DNA from: Singulisphaera sp.
GTDB lineage: Bacteria; Planctomycetota; Planctomycetia; Isosphaerales; Isosphaeraceae
DNA length: 35,229 bases
Assembly: GCA_027451445.1 (NCBI GenBank)
Contig: DAIDJG010000223.1
Location: 1 to 35,229, forward strand
Reading direction: 5' to 3'
In this document: in pieces, positions 7,298-17,024 of the stretch
How the letters are laid out: every line of letters begins with the position of its first letter
Numbering within the stretch: the stretch's first letter is position 1
Notes under the pieces: model-generated
What the model was told of the DNA's origin: nothing
Database searches by the model: none
What the model saw: the letters and a program-made list of their open reading frames with translations, nothing else
Position numbers and translations under genes: made by a program

Positions 7298-7359
7298 GAA
7301 ACCATTATCTCAATGGTATCTCTATGGTTTCTCCAAAACTCCGAAACTCTGAAACCATT
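7298..7359. promoter_or_regulatory. Right element end: inverted GAAACCAT repeats and candidate attR
   Basis: GAAACCAT (7298-7305) and ATGGTTTC (7324-7331) are exact inverted repeats, and GAAACCATT recurs at 7351-7359. The 20-bp direct repeat shared with the left end is at 7335-7354. The cluster lies about 105-165 bases upstream of the integrase start, so it likely combines integrase binding sites, crossover site and integrase promoter region. Confidence 0.5.
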
Positions 7360-7816
7360 CCCCGTGGAGGGTCGGTTAGGGAAACCCGCGTCCTACAGCG
7401 GGGCGTGTCCCGTCGCGGAAAACACGGTTGCGCACCACGCTCTTGCGATCCTAGCGGACGCGAGAATCCGTGAGCGTGGGCAACGTTCAACGCGCCACGC
7501 TGCCAGGTGTTGGCGGCGAGAGCGGCTTATCAGCGGGTCAACCTGCAAGGAAACGCCGAGGATCCACTCCGCAATTCGGAAGGGTCATTGGCGCGTAAGG
7601 ACTTACGGCATTCCGAGTTGGCTTCCGAGTGTGCCACGGCCACACGGAACGTCGGATATCCGGAATGGGGACAGCGGGAAAGGAGATCCCAGGAGGATCG
7701 TGTTCCAGCGATCAACGAGTCCCGTGAGCGGGCCATCAAATCGCGGACAAACCAGCGCGCGTTTCACGCGGCGTAACCCGTCTCACGGGGAGAGGACCCG
7801 GCGGGCGCCGTGCCGT
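7360..7816. other. Gene-free stretch right of the element
   Basis: High-GC sequence with no credible coding region. Frames that stay open have no family resemblance and run across the antisense of the PLP-enzyme gene. It separates the element from the next chromosomal gene. Confidence 0.4.
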
Positions 7817-9004
7817 TCAAAACGATGCGCCGGCGAGTGCGGTGTCGAAGTCGGACCAGAGGTCGCGGGGATCTTCCAGGCCGAAGGAAAGGCGCACCAG
7901 GCCAGGTGTGATTCCTTGGCGCGCCCACTGCTCGGGCGACTGGTTGCGGTGGCTCGTCGTGGCGGGATGGCTCACGGTGGTGGCGACGTCGGCCAGGCTG
8001 GGCGCGAAGGGGATATGGCGGAGGGCGGTGATGAAGGCATCAGCACGGGTGCGGTCGCCCAGGTCGATGGTGACGATCGTGCCGTATCTCCCGTTCAGCA
8101 ACTGGCGAGCACGGGCGTTGTCCGGGTGCGAGGGAAGCCCGGGGTAGTGGGCGTGCGGAACGCGAGGGTCGGCGGCGAGCCGTTCGGCGAGTGTCAGAGC
8201 CGTCTCGCAGGCACGGGCGGAGCGGAGGCTCAAGGTGGCGGTGCCCCGGAGCGCGAGCCAGCTTTCGAATGGGTTGCCACTTAGGCCGAAGGCGGAGGCG
8301 ATCGCGGCCGCCCGCTCGATGAGCCGCCCCGCGCCGGCGACCACGCCAAGGGTCAGATCGCTGTGGCCGCCGATCAGTTTGGTCGCGGAATGGGTGACGA
8401 GGCTAGCCCCCAGCGCGAGAGGGCGGCAGAGGAGCGGAGCGAAGGTGTGATCGATGATCAGGAGTGCACCGGCCGCGGTGGCGACCTCGGCCAAACCCGC
8501 GATGTCAGCGAGTCGGAGCAGGGGGTTGGAGAGTGTCTCGGCGAAGACGATTCGGGTCGTGGGGGTCAGGGCCGCGCGCAAGGATTCGGGTCGGGTCGCG
8601 TCGAACAGGGTATGGGAGATGCCGAAGCGGACCAGTTCGCGGGTAACCAGGACTCCGGTCTTCCCATACAAACCCTCCGAAAGGGCCACGTGGTCACCCT
8701 GATCCAGGTAACCAAGGAAGATCGCGGCTTCCGCGGCCATCCCCGAAGCACAAACGAGACCCGCCTCGGCTCCTTCGAGCGCGGCGATTTTCGCGGCGAG
8801 CTGGGCGGCGTTCGGGTGCCCGTCGCGCGCGTAAATGAAACCGCTTTCCCGTTTTTCGTAGAGGGCGTCGATTTGCTCCAGGCCCGCAATCCGGTAGACC
8901 GCGCTAAGCTGAAGCGGCGGTGCAAGGGGCGCCGTGGCCGAGGGAGGCAACTCGACGGGCCGAGCGCACGTGGTCGAAGGGTCGGGCTCGTCAGGGCTGG
9001 ACAT
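7817..9004 (-). CDS. Cys/Met metabolism PLP-dependent enzyme (cystathionine gamma-synthase/beta-lyase family)
   Basis: A 395-residue fold-type I PLP enzyme of the trans-sulfuration family. Seen: the phosphate-contacting YARDGHPN (58-65, family YxRxGNPT), SGMAAEA (88-94), the cofactor-ring Asp D185 in LIIDHTFA, and the Schiff-base lysine K209 in SATKLIGGHSD. Family members act on cystathionine, O-acyl-homoserine or methionine in the cytoplasm; which reaction applies here cannot be decided from motifs. It begins 42 bases after the PP2C gene on the same strand and may be co-transcribed with it, with no obvious metabolic link. No other methionine or cysteine genes are nearby. Confidence 0.88.
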   Translation of the reverse strand: MSSPDEPDPSTTCARPVELPPSATAPLAPPLQLSAVYRIAGLEQIDALYEKRESGFIYARDGHPNAAQLAAKIAALEGAEAGLVCASGMAAEAAIFLGYLDQGDHVALSEGLYGKTGVLVTRELVRFGISHTLFDATRPESLRAALTPTTRIVFAETLSNPLLRLADIAGLAEVATAAGALLIIDHTFAPLLCRPLALGASLVTHSATKLIGGHSDLTLGVVAGAGRLIERAAAIASAFGLSGNPFESWLALRGTATLSLRSARACETALTLAERLAADPRVPHAHYPGLPSHPDNARARQLLNGRYGTIVTIDLGDRTRADAFITALRHIPFAPSLADVATTVSHPATTSHRNQSPEQWARQGITPGLVRLSFGLEDPRDLWSDFDTALAGASF

Positions 9005-9046
9005 GGAAGGCCGTCGCTCAAGGAGGGAATGAACGGGAAGGAGAGA

Positions 9047-10219
9047 TCAGGTGCTGGTCGCCTTCCGGTGGTAGCGGGCGGCTTTGCCCAGCAGGTCGAT
9101 GATCTCGCCGATGGACTTGAGGGCGCGTCGGAGATCACCGGCGGTGCGGGCCTCTTGCTCCTTCCGGCGGTGTGTTGTGAGGGCGCCCCAGTCGACCGAC
9201 CAGGCTTGTTCGACGGCGGACGACTGCACCTTGCGCGTCAGCTCCGCGAGCTTGTCGACGATTTCCTCGCTCACGGGGCAGTCGTGCGTCACATAGATGT
9301 GCTCTTCGACGAGCGCAAGTTCGTTGGCTCGTTTCTTGCCGCGGAACAGGCTCGCGAGTTTCTCCTTGATGCCGCCGGTTGGACGACCGTTGACCGGGGC
9401 GGCGGCGTGTGTGGGGACATCCTGCGCCGAGTCGGGCTCGACCCAGGGTCCATTGCGGAGGACGACGACCGTGATGTTGTCGTGACCGCCTCGGAGGTTG
9501 GCGAGCTGGACCAGATACCGGCACGCGTCCTTGGGGTGGAAGTTGCCGGCGAAGGTCCCGAGCTCGACATCCGAAACGGGACCGGAGAGGCCGTCGGAGC
9601 AGAGCAGAAAGACGTCGTTCGGTTCAACCTTGAGCGGACCCTCGATATCGACCTCGACGCTGGGGTCGGGACCGAGGCTGCGCGTGATGACGTTCTTGGG
9701 AACGCGCAGGTTGGCCTGGTCGGGGCTCAGGTGATGGCGGCGGATGAGCTCCCAGTTGAGGCTATGGTCGAACGTAAGCTGATCGATCCGTCCCTTGCGG
9801 ATTCGGTAAACGCGGGAATCGCCGACGTGCGCGATCAGGGCGCCTTCGGGGAGGAGGACAAGGGTGGAGCAGGTGGTCCCCATCCCTTGAAAGTCCCGGT
9901 TGGCGCTTGCCTTGCCGTGAATGAGCGAACCCACCTCACGGTAGGCCTTCGTGATGGCCTCGGACGGCGGGCTGTTCTTCGTCTTCATGTAGTTGTGGGG
10001 GATATTGTCGCAAGCGAGTTTGCTCGCGAGCTCACCCACGGCGTGCGCACCCATGCCGTCGGCCACGATGTAGACGTGCCCCCGTTGCCGCCAGGTCTCC
10101 GCGGACGAGGCGCGGACGATCGCGTGACTGTCCTGGTTATTGGAACGCCGCATGCCGGTGTCGGTGGCTGCGGCTTCGATTATCGTCTCATCCCAGTTCA
10201 CAACGCGGCCTTGCCTCAT
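9047..10219 (-). CDS. PP2C-family Ser/Thr protein phosphatase
   Basis: A 390-residue cytoplasmic PPM/PP2C phosphatase that would reverse Hanks-type kinase phosphorylation. Metal-binding and core motifs are all present: NNQD (27-30), DGMG (54-57), MGTT (113-116), GDSR (133-136), SDGL (208-211) and GGHDN (244-248). The catalytic domain ends near 255. The remaining 135 residues are a charged, largely helical extension of unknown role, longer than the short Stp/PrpC-type enzymes. No membrane segment is visible. The gene heads a probable two-gene unit with the PLP enzyme and is divergent from the M16 peptidase. The membrane kinase encoded 5 kb away is a possible partner, by inference only. Confidence 0.93.
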   Translation of the reverse strand: MRQGRVVNWDETIIEAAATDTGMRRSNNQDSHAIVRASSAETWRQRGHVYIVADGMGAHAVGELASKLACDNIPHNYMKTKNSPPSEAITKAYREVGSLIHGKASANRDFQGMGTTCSTLVLLPEGALIAHVGDSRVYRIRKGRIDQLTFDHSLNWELIRRHHLSPDQANLRVPKNVITRSLGPDPSVEVDIEGPLKVEPNDVFLLCSDGLSGPVSDVELGTFAGNFHPKDACRYLVQLANLRGGHDNITVVVLRNGPWVEPDSAQDVPTHAAAPVNGRPTGGIKEKLASLFRGKKRANELALVEEHIYVTHDCPVSEEIVDKLAELTRKVQSSAVEQAWSVDWGALTTHRRKEQEARTAGDLRRALKSIGEIIDLLGKAARYHRKATST

Positions 10220-10536
10220 TCGTCGGTCTTGATTCGGTGGAACGCGGTTCGACTCAGGCGGGGGGGAGGGGGGTGATCAGGCTGTTGCCTATCATGACAA
10301 GTGCTCAATGGGCTTGCACCCCCGAAATCTATTCTACAATATCGAGGCATTGTAACGCTCGCACAATGGTCGGAAAGAGAAAAACGCACCAGCCTGTTCC
10401 TCTTGCCTGACCGGCATGAGCATCGGATTCGTTTGAGTCAGTGATTCGAAGGGCTGGATAGGCATCAACTACTACATTCGGTATCGTGGTCTTGTGACCC
10501 ACGCCGATATTTTGCCCCGGGACTCGCGCGCTGCCC
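10220..10536. promoter_or_regulatory. Divergent intergenic region with a TACAAT/ATTGTA dyad
   Basis: The region separates divergent PP2C and M16 genes, so promoters for both are expected. A 6-bp dyad, TACAAT (10335-10340) and ATTGTA (10349-10354), lies centrally and may be an operator or overlap a -10 element. A TTGCAC at 10314-10319 is 15 bases before TACAAT. Nothing else was recognised. Confidence 0.35.
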
Positions 10537-13191
10537 ATGACATCCGCCCTCCGTCTCCCCGCGTTCCATTTCACCAAGACAACTCTCGTCAACGGTCTGG
10601 ACGTGATCGTGCGCCGGCAAGAAAACTTGCCGTTGGTGGCCGTAAACCTTTGGTATCATGTGGGCTCGAAGAATGAAGAGCGTCGTCAACGCGGGTTTGC
10701 GCACCTCTTCGAGCACCTGATGTTCGAGGGGTCGGAGCATTACCCCGGTGATTTCTTCAAACCCTTGCAGCGCCTGGGCGCCAATATCAACGGCTCGACC
10801 TCGACGGACCGGACGAATTATTTCGAAGACCTGCCCGCGGCCCATTTTGAAGTCGCCCTTGCGATGGAATCGGACCGAATGGGGCATTTCCTGCCGGCCC
10901 TGAGCGATCACAAGCTGCGCGTTCAGAAAGACGTGGTGAAGAACGAGTATCGTCAAAACTACGCCAACCGGCCCTATGGAATGGTCTGGCGGCACCTTGC
11001 CGAGGCGCTATATCCGCCCGACCATCCGTATAACTGGCTCACGATCGGCGTGATGGAGGACGTCGAGGCCGCCAGTCGGGAGGATGTCGAGGCCTTCTTC
11101 CGCCGGTTTTACGTGCCGAGCAATGCGAGTCTTTGCCTGGTCGGCGACCTGGACGAGGACCATGCGCTGGGGTTGGCGGAGCGTTACTTCGGCGCGATTC
11201 CGGGCGGGGCGCGTGCCCTTCTGCCGAGGGTGCCGTCAGTGGATCTGCCGGAATCCGTGAGCATCCGGCTGAACGATCGGGTGGAGCTGGACCGGCTTTA
11301 CCTTTGCTGGCCGACCGTGCGTCAGTTTCATAAGGAGGACGCGGCACTTACGCTCCTTGCCGACATCCTGGCGCGGGGGAAGTCGAGCCGGCTTTATCAG
11401 AAGCTGGTCGTCAAGCGCGAGTTGGCGCAAGACGTTACGGCGTACCAGTCGGGCCGGGAACTCGCCGGGACGTTCGGAGTGTACGTGACGCTGCGGCCCG
11501 GACAGTCGCTCTCCGAGGCGCTGGATCTCGTCGATCAGGAGCTCGCAGCAATTGCCGCGGAGGGGGCGACGCCGGAGGAGTTGGCCCGAGTTCAGAACGG
11601 CAGGCTCGCCGGGTTCTTCTTCGCGCTTGACAACATTGGCGGGTTCGGCGGCGTGGCCGATCGGCTCAACGCGTACAACATCTACCAGGGCGATCCCGGG
11701 CGGATCACGTCGGACTTCGCGCGATATCAGGACGTGACGGCGCCGCTGGTGCAGAGCGTCGCGGCGCGGTATCTGGTGGAGCGGTCGAGGGTTCGGCTCG
11801 ATGTGGTCGGGCGTAAGGAACGGTCCACTGGGCCAATCCTCGACCGCTCGAAGCCACCGGCCAGTGCGCCTGCGGCCGCGTTCCGGGCTCCTGTGCCCGA
11901 GGTGCGCCAGCTCAAATCGGGTCTGCCGCTTTGGGTCATCCCACGCCGGGACTTGCCGATTGTGGCGGCCACGATCGTGCTCGACGGAGGCGCCAGCCGG
12001 CAGGGTCCAGGGCTGGGAGGGCTCGCGCAATTGACGACAAGCCTGATGGACGAGGGGACCGTCAACCACTCTTCACTCGAGCTCGCCCTCGCCGCCGAGG
12101 GGATGGGGACGCATCTTTCGACAAGTTGCGGCTGGGATGGTGCTTACGGGAGCGTTCAGTGCCTCTCGCCCCATTTAGGTGCGAGCCTCGACTTGATGGT
12201 CGACGTGCTCCGGAACCCGACCTTCCCCGAATCGGAGTGGGACCGCATTCACGGTCAGACGCTGGCCAGCTTGCGCGCCGAGCGGGATAGCGCTGAGGCG
12301 CGGGCGTACCGGCGCCTGCTGGCGGAGCTCTACGGGAAGGAACACCCTTACTGTTTGCCGATCGACGGAGACGAGGAGGGCGTTGCACGACTTTCGCGCG
12401 CGGAGGTCGTGGGTTTCCACGAGCGTTATCACGGCTCGCACGGCGCGGCATGTGTTGTGGCGGGAGACGTTGATCCTGACGCGATCGCGCGCGAACTTGA
12501 CTCGCGGCTCGACGGCTGGGGGGGGCCGGAGAACCCGCGTCCCGAGATGCCCGCGCTTGCAAGGTCTCGACGGCCTCGGATTGTCTTGCTCGATCGCCCA
12601 GGTGCGCCGCAGGCGGTGGTGCGGGCAGGGTACGTCGGGTTGGCAAGGCTTGATCGGGATTATACGGACTCGCTCGTGCTCAATCACATTCTTGGCGGTC
12701 AGTTCACGTCGCGACTGAACGCCAAGCTGCGCGAAGAGAAGGGGTTTACCTACGGCGTTCGGAGTCACTTCGACTGCCGCCGCGGCGCGGGTCCGTTCTC
12801 GATCGGAGCCTCGCTTCAGAGCGATCGTCTGGCCGAGGCACTCGACGATATGTACCGGGAGGTCGTCGCGCTGGTATCCGACCGGCCGGCCACCTCGGCC
12901 GAACTCGATGACGCTCGCCGGTCACTCATCGAAGGGCAGGCGCGGCACTTCGAAACGCCGTCATCGCTGGTTGCCCGATATGCCGGGCTTTTTGTTCACG
13001 ATCTGCCGCCTGAACATCACGCACAGTTCGCCAGTCGGCTCGAGGGCGTGACGGTCGAGAGTCTCGCGGCCGCCGCACAGCGGCAGATCCTGCCAGACTC
13101 GCTCGTGGTGGTTGTGGTGGCCGATGCCGAGCTTGCGGCGAGTCCGATGCGGTCGCTGGGCTGGGCGGATGTCGAAGTCATCCGCGAGTGA
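10537..13191 (+). CDS. M16 family zinc metallopeptidase (two-repeat, pitrilysin-like)
   Basis: An 884-residue protein made of two M16 halves. The N-terminal half has the inverted zinc motif HLFEH (56-60) with E137 as the third ligand at the expected spacing (KNEYRQNYANRP). The C-terminal half (about 445-880) keeps the fold, including the conserved FTSRLNAKLREEKGFTYG near 725-745, but lacks HxxEH; at the equivalent place it reads LAQLTTSLMDEG. This is the usual active/inactive pair that forms a clam-shell chamber for degrading short peptides. No signal peptide is evident, so it is probably cytoplasmic. The start has no strong ribosome-binding site. Confidence 0.93.
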   Translation: MTSALRLPAFHFTKTTLVNGLDVIVRRQENLPLVAVNLWYHVGSKNEERRQRGFAHLFEHLMFEGSEHYPGDFFKPLQRLGANINGSTSTDRTNYFEDLPAAHFEVALAMESDRMGHFLPALSDHKLRVQKDVVKNEYRQNYANRPYGMVWRHLAEALYPPDHPYNWLTIGVMEDVEAASREDVEAFFRRFYVPSNASLCLVGDLDEDHALGLAERYFGAIPGGARALLPRVPSVDLPESVSIRLNDRVELDRLYLCWPTVRQFHKEDAALTLLADILARGKSSRLYQKLVVKRELAQDVTAYQSGRELAGTFGVYVTLRPGQSLSEALDLVDQELAAIAAEGATPEELARVQNGRLAGFFFALDNIGGFGGVADRLNAYNIYQGDPGRITSDFARYQDVTAPLVQSVAARYLVERSRVRLDVVGRKERSTGPILDRSKPPASAPAAAFRAPVPEVRQLKSGLPLWVIPRRDLPIVAATIVLDGGASRQGPGLGGLAQLTTSLMDEGTVNHSSLELALAAEGMGTHLSTSCGWDGAYGSVQCLSPHLGASLDLMVDVLRNPTFPESEWDRIHGQTLASLRAERDSAEARAYRRLLAELYGKEHPYCLPIDGDEEGVARLSRAEVVGFHERYHGSHGAACVVAGDVDPDAIARELDSRLDGWGGPENPRPEMPALARSRRPRIVLLDRPGAPQAVVRAGYVGLARLDRDYTDSLVLNHILGGQFTSRLNAKLREEKGFTYGVRSHFDCRRGAGPFSIGASLQSDRLAEALDDMYREVVALVSDRPATSAELDDARRSLIEGQARHFETPSSLVARYAGLFVHDLPPEHHAQFASRLEGVTVESLAAAAQRQILPDSLVVVVVADAELAASPMRSLGWADVEVIRE

Positions 13192-13307
13192 CAGCTCGGG
13201 GGTCAGACCGGGTCGGCGTGATTCTTGCGGGGAGGGTCTGGATTCGACGCATCGCGATCCTAAAATAAGGTGCACCTCCCCCTTTCGCCTTACGATCGGT
13301 CGGTCAC

Positions 13308-14972
13308 ATGCGCCACAAGCCCCCTCGTGTATGGCGGATCATTCGGATTCGGTCTCGCCGTTTCTTCGCTAGACTCGATCACCGAGCGGCTCTCTTCTTG
13401 GCATGGGTGCCATCGTGGGGAACTAGCCTCCTCCTCCATGCGGTCCTCATCCTCCTCCTCGGATTGTACTTCTATGCTTTCGGCAGGGACGGAAGCGATC
13501 CGAACGCGGCGATCCGGGCGGAGTTCCCTACGCAACTTCGCGATAACGTTGTTTCGCTCTTGCCTTCGGACCATGCGGGCGACCCGTTTGTCGTCGAGAA
13601 GAAGCCGGACTCGCCATCACTCTCACTCGAGCGTCCTGACCCAGAGGTCACGCTGATTGCTCAGCCCGAGATCCCACAACTGGCGCGGTTCGCCCCTGTC
13701 GCGAGCAGCCCTGAGCCGACGCTGCTACCCGCGAACGGGACGACGGGCGAACCAAGGCGACGCGGAACAGGGAAGGGCGGGGCCGTTCCGACTCAGCTTC
13801 ACTCCGAGGACACCACGGCGCCATTCTCCGGGCGATCGGCCGAGACGAAGGCCATGCTGGTGCGTCGCGAAGGCGGGACGGTGCGGTCGGAGAAGGCTGT
13901 GGACGACGGTCTTGACTGGATCATCCGCCACCAAAAGGTCGACGGTGGTTGGAGTTTGAATTTCCAGGGCGAGTGCAAGGGTGATGGATGCTCCCTCTTC
14001 GTCGCGTCCGCCGACTCGGACACGGCGGCCACGGGCCTCGCGCTATTACCGATTCTAGGTGCCGGCCACATCCACACGGTGAAGAGCCGTTACCAGGGGA
14101 ACGTGCGTCGCGGGCTCGACTGGCTCATCGAGCGGCAGAATCCCGCGGGCGAGCTTTATCTCGGCGGTGCCGAAAATACGCGTATGTACAGTCACGCGAT
14201 CGCGACCATGGCGCTTTGCGAGGCTTACGGACTGTCGCAGGACCAGAGGCTCCTTGAGCCAGCGACGCGGGCGATTCGCTTCATCATCGACGCGCAGAAC
14301 ACCCAGACTGGTGGGTGGCGCTATCAGCCTGGGGACCCGGGTGACACGTCGGTTTTTGGCTGGCAGATGTTCGCGCTCCGCAGCGCCCGGCTGTCGAAGA
14401 TCGACGTACCTCGAAATGTGTTAAGAGGGTGTAAGGCCTATCTTGACGAAGCCGCGGCCGACGACCGTCGAATCACCTACTCGTACCTGCCGGGCCGGCC
14501 TGCGACATTCCCCATGACGGCCGAGGCGCTACTGTGTCGCCAATACCTTGGATGGCCTCGCGATTTTCCTGCGCTGGTCAAAGGCGCCGCCCACGTCGCA
14601 TCAGACCTCGAACACTCGCCGGAGCGGAATATCTACTACTGGTATTATGCGACGCAGTTGCTGCACAACATGCAGAACAAGGACTGGGAGCGCTGGAACG
14701 TCAAGGTAAGAGACCTGCTGGTCGCGATTCAAATGAAGGGGCTCGGTTGTGACCGCGGGAGCTGGGATCCCTTTCTTCCCCAACCCGACCGTTGGGCGCG
14801 CGCGGGTGGGCGGTTGTACGTGACGTCGCTTTCCTTACTGACCCTTGAGGTCTATTACCGCTACTTGCCTCTCTACCGCACCAGCGAGAAAGATCCGAAA
14901 GACGACCCCTCGAAAGCGGCTGCCGACGGCGCTCCCAAGTCTGGGTTTAACCCCGTTTCCGACCCGAAGTAA
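13308..14972 (+). CDS. Membrane-anchored squalene-cyclase/prenyltransferase-type toroid protein
   Basis: A 554-residue protein with a basic N-terminus, one membrane segment at about 38-57, a Pro/Ser-rich linker (about 65-190) and an alpha/alpha-toroid domain (about 195-540). QW-like repeats are visible (HQKVDGGWSLN near 208-218, TGGWRYQPGDPGDTS further on). The cyclase acid motif DxDDTA is degenerate, reading ADSDTA (about 235-240), so triterpene cyclisation is unlikely. Planctomycete genomes carry many such proteins of unknown role. The topology puts the toroid outside the cytoplasm. It precedes the kinase gene by about 250 bases on the same strand; a structural or sensing role is inference. 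Confidence 0.8.
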   Translation: MRHKPPRVWRIIRIRSRRFFARLDHRAALFLAWVPSWGTSLLLHAVLILLLGLYFYAFGRDGSDPNAAIRAEFPTQLRDNVVSLLPSDHAGDPFVVEKKPDSPSLSLERPDPEVTLIAQPEIPQLARFAPVASSPEPTLLPANGTTGEPRRRGTGKGGAVPTQLHSEDTTAPFSGRSAETKAMLVRREGGTVRSEKAVDDGLDWIIRHQKVDGGWSLNFQGECKGDGCSLFVASADSDTAATGLALLPILGAGHIHTVKSRYQGNVRRGLDWLIERQNPAGELYLGGAENTRMYSHAIATMALCEAYGLSQDQRLLEPATRAIRFIIDAQNTQTGGWRYQPGDPGDTSVFGWQMFALRSARLSKIDVPRNVLRGCKAYLDEAAADDRRITYSYLPGRPATFPMTAEALLCRQYLGWPRDFPALVKGAAHVASDLEHSPERNIYYWYYATQLLHNMQNKDWERWNVKVRDLLVAIQMKGLGCDRGSWDPFLPQPDRWARAGGRLYVTSLSLLTLEVYYRYLPLYRTSEKDPKDDPSKAAADGAPKSGFNPVSDPK

Positions 14973-15224
14973 GCGCGGGAGGCAAATGGTCGCAATCGTT
15001 GCTTCTCGGCGGACGGAAGTTCGGTTCGCGCCTGCACTTCGCGCTCTCCTTGCGCCAGGGTCTTGGGAATGTCAGCCGACCAGAGGCGCGGCGAGTGTGG
15101 GAAGAACTGCCGTCAGGAGCGAATCATCTATGCGATAACGTCGCGGGTACCGTACATTATTGTTGGGGCCAAGCGCGTCGAGTGTGACCACTCGCCCCGA
15201 CCGGGCCCAACCGACGAGGATGTC

Positions 15225-16964
15225 ATGAGCCAGCCGGAAAAGATCGCCTCGCATCGCGAAGAGGATACACTTTCCTGGTCGTCGGGAGGTTTAGAATCTT
15301 TGCGCGATTTGACGGGCCAAACGCTGGGTGATTTTGAGGTCGAACGCCTTCTGGGTCGTGGGGGGATGGGCGAGGTCTACGTCGCCCGTCAGATCAGCCT
15401 GAATCGTCAGGTTGCGCTCAAGGTACTACGGCCGGACATGCTCGCCAAGGAGAACAACCTCAAGCGATTCGAGGCGGAGGCGACGGCCGTCGCGAAGCTG
15501 AACCATCCGAACATCGTCCACATCTATACCCTCGGCGGTATCGAAGACACGCGATTTATTGCGATGGAGTTCGTGCAGGGGACAAACCTTCGGGACTACA
15601 TTGCGAAAAAGGGTCCGCTTGATCTGGCGCTTGCATTTTCGATCATGAAGCAGGCAACGGTCGGCGTCGGTGCGGCGGGCGAGATTGGGTTGGTGCACCG
15701 CGATATCAAGCCGGAGAACATCCTGCTCACGAAAAAGGGGCAGGTGAAGATCGCCGATTTCGGCCTTTGTCGCGACACCGATGCGAATCAGGTGCACCTG
15801 ACACAACCGGGTGTGGCCATGGGGACGCCTTTATACATGAGTCCCGAGCAGGCGCAGGGGCACCCCACCGATCACCGGAGCGATCTTTATTCGCTCGGTG
15901 TGACGTTTTATCACATGCTCGCGGGTCAACCACCGTTCAAGGGAGATTCGCCGCTCGCCATCGCCGTCCGCCACATCAAGGATACTCCCGTCCGACTCTC
16001 GGTCCACCGGCCGGAGATTCCACCCGAGCTCGATCGGTTGGTGATGAAGTTGCTCGAGAAGGATCCCAAGGATCGTTATCAGTCAGCCGCAGAGATGCTT
16101 CGTGATCTGGCGCGCGTCAAGGAGGTGTTACACGCGCCCTCCGTCGTCGTCGCCGCACCGGATGTGAGAGGAGAAACGGTCGGGCTTAATGGCAATCCTA
16201 GCTCGTCTGGACGAACCGGTTCAACGACTCTGACGCCGACGAATTCGAGCGTCGCGGACACGCTGTCGCACTTGCATATTCGTGGCAAGGCGATGTGGGG
16301 GCTGGTCACGGCCGGGCTGATTGTGGGACTGCTTGCGGGATGGTTCACGCGACCGGAGGATCTCGTTTCGTCGAGCGCAAAGGATTCGACTGGCACGCTT
16401 CCGGCCCTGTGGATGGTTCCGGATTGGCGCGCGTCGATCCCTCAAATGGCAAGCGCGGAGGAACAATATCGATACGCCCAGATCGCGGCAGCACGTGGTG
16501 ATCAGGAAGCCGCATGGGTCGCCGTACCGGGTTACTTCAACAATGCCGCGAAATGGAACGTGCCCGCGTACACCCAGCTCGCGCGTTGGCTCCTGCGTCA
16601 CCACGACGCCGACCGCTTGAAGGTATTTGCAGGCGAGCTTGCCCGATGGCACGAGCACAAGACCCAGGAACAAGAGCTCTCGGATATCATCCGGGCGGCC
16701 TCCGAGGCGCTCAAGGGAGATTTCGACAGCGTCGTGGAATGCTTCTACTCCAAAGCCCAGCCGGATTCGATAACGGACCCCGGACTCCTCGAGTTAAGTC
16801 TGGAAGTCACCAACGAGGCGTTGAAGAATGCCGATCGCGAAGGCGGTTCCCCTCTCCAGCTCGAGAAGTTGCGTTCGATCCAGAACAAGCTCGTGTCGGA
16901 TCTGTTGAAGGCCGAGCACTTGACGCGCGTACCCAAACCTGCCGGACGGTCTACCGCGTCATAA
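15225..16964 (+). CDS. Transmembrane Hanks-type Ser/Thr protein kinase
   Basis: A 579-residue kinase. The ATG at 15225 is chosen because GACGAGGA precedes it; the frame is open further upstream without a good start. The kinase domain covers about 36-298: glycine loop LGRGGMGEV (43-51), K66 in VALKVL, HRDIKPEN (158-165), DFG (178-180) and GTPLYMSPEQ (200-209). All catalytic residues are present. A Ser/Thr-rich linker leads to one membrane helix (about 357-374), and about 205 residues follow outside, helical and without a recognised domain; no PASTA repeats are seen. It is followed after 60 bases by an FHA-GAF-SpoIIE gene, so kinase, phosphothreonine reader and phosphatase may form one pathway. 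Confidence 0.93.
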   Translation: MSQPEKIASHREEDTLSWSSGGLESLRDLTGQTLGDFEVERLLGRGGMGEVYVARQISLNRQVALKVLRPDMLAKENNLKRFEAEATAVAKLNHPNIVHIYTLGGIEDTRFIAMEFVQGTNLRDYIAKKGPLDLALAFSIMKQATVGVGAAGEIGLVHRDIKPENILLTKKGQVKIADFGLCRDTDANQVHLTQPGVAMGTPLYMSPEQAQGHPTDHRSDLYSLGVTFYHMLAGQPPFKGDSPLAIAVRHIKDTPVRLSVHRPEIPPELDRLVMKLLEKDPKDRYQSAAEMLRDLARVKEVLHAPSVVVAAPDVRGETVGLNGNPSSSGRTGSTTLTPTNSSVADTLSHLHIRGKAMWGLVTAGLIVGLLAGWFTRPEDLVSSSAKDSTGTLPALWMVPDWRASIPQMASAEEQYRYAQIAAARGDQEAAWVAVPGYFNNAAKWNVPAYTQLARWLLRHHDADRLKVFAGELARWHEHKTQEQELSDIIRAASEALKGDFDSVVECFYSKAQPDSITDPGLLELSLEVTNEALKNADREGGSPLQLEKLRSIQNKLVSDLLKAEHLTRVPKPAGRSTAS

Positions 16965-17024
16965 CCGCGAACATACTCTTACATTGCTGATACTGACGAG
17001 CGAAACGCGACGGAGCTTCCTCGC

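Larger units (their letters stand above)
4286..7354. mobile_element. Low-GC integrated element with integrase, Xis-like and Rep-like genes
   Basis: This roughly 3-kb block is visibly AT-richer than both flanks. It carries only minus-strand genes: tyrosine integrase (nearest the right end), an excisionase-like HTH protein, and a Rep-like protein. A 20-bp imperfect direct repeat (18 matches) marks both proposed ends. The left 600 bases contain iteron-like repeats and a dense set of hairpins. The layout fits a small integrative element or satellite that can excise and perhaps replicate by a rolling circle. Boundaries are inferred from the repeat and the composition change. Confidence 0.65.

Noticed and set aside
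8363-10276. A 637-codon plus-strand frame
   Set aside because: It is antisense to the PLP enzyme and PP2C genes, both of which have complete motifs; the frame is a shadow of their codon bias.
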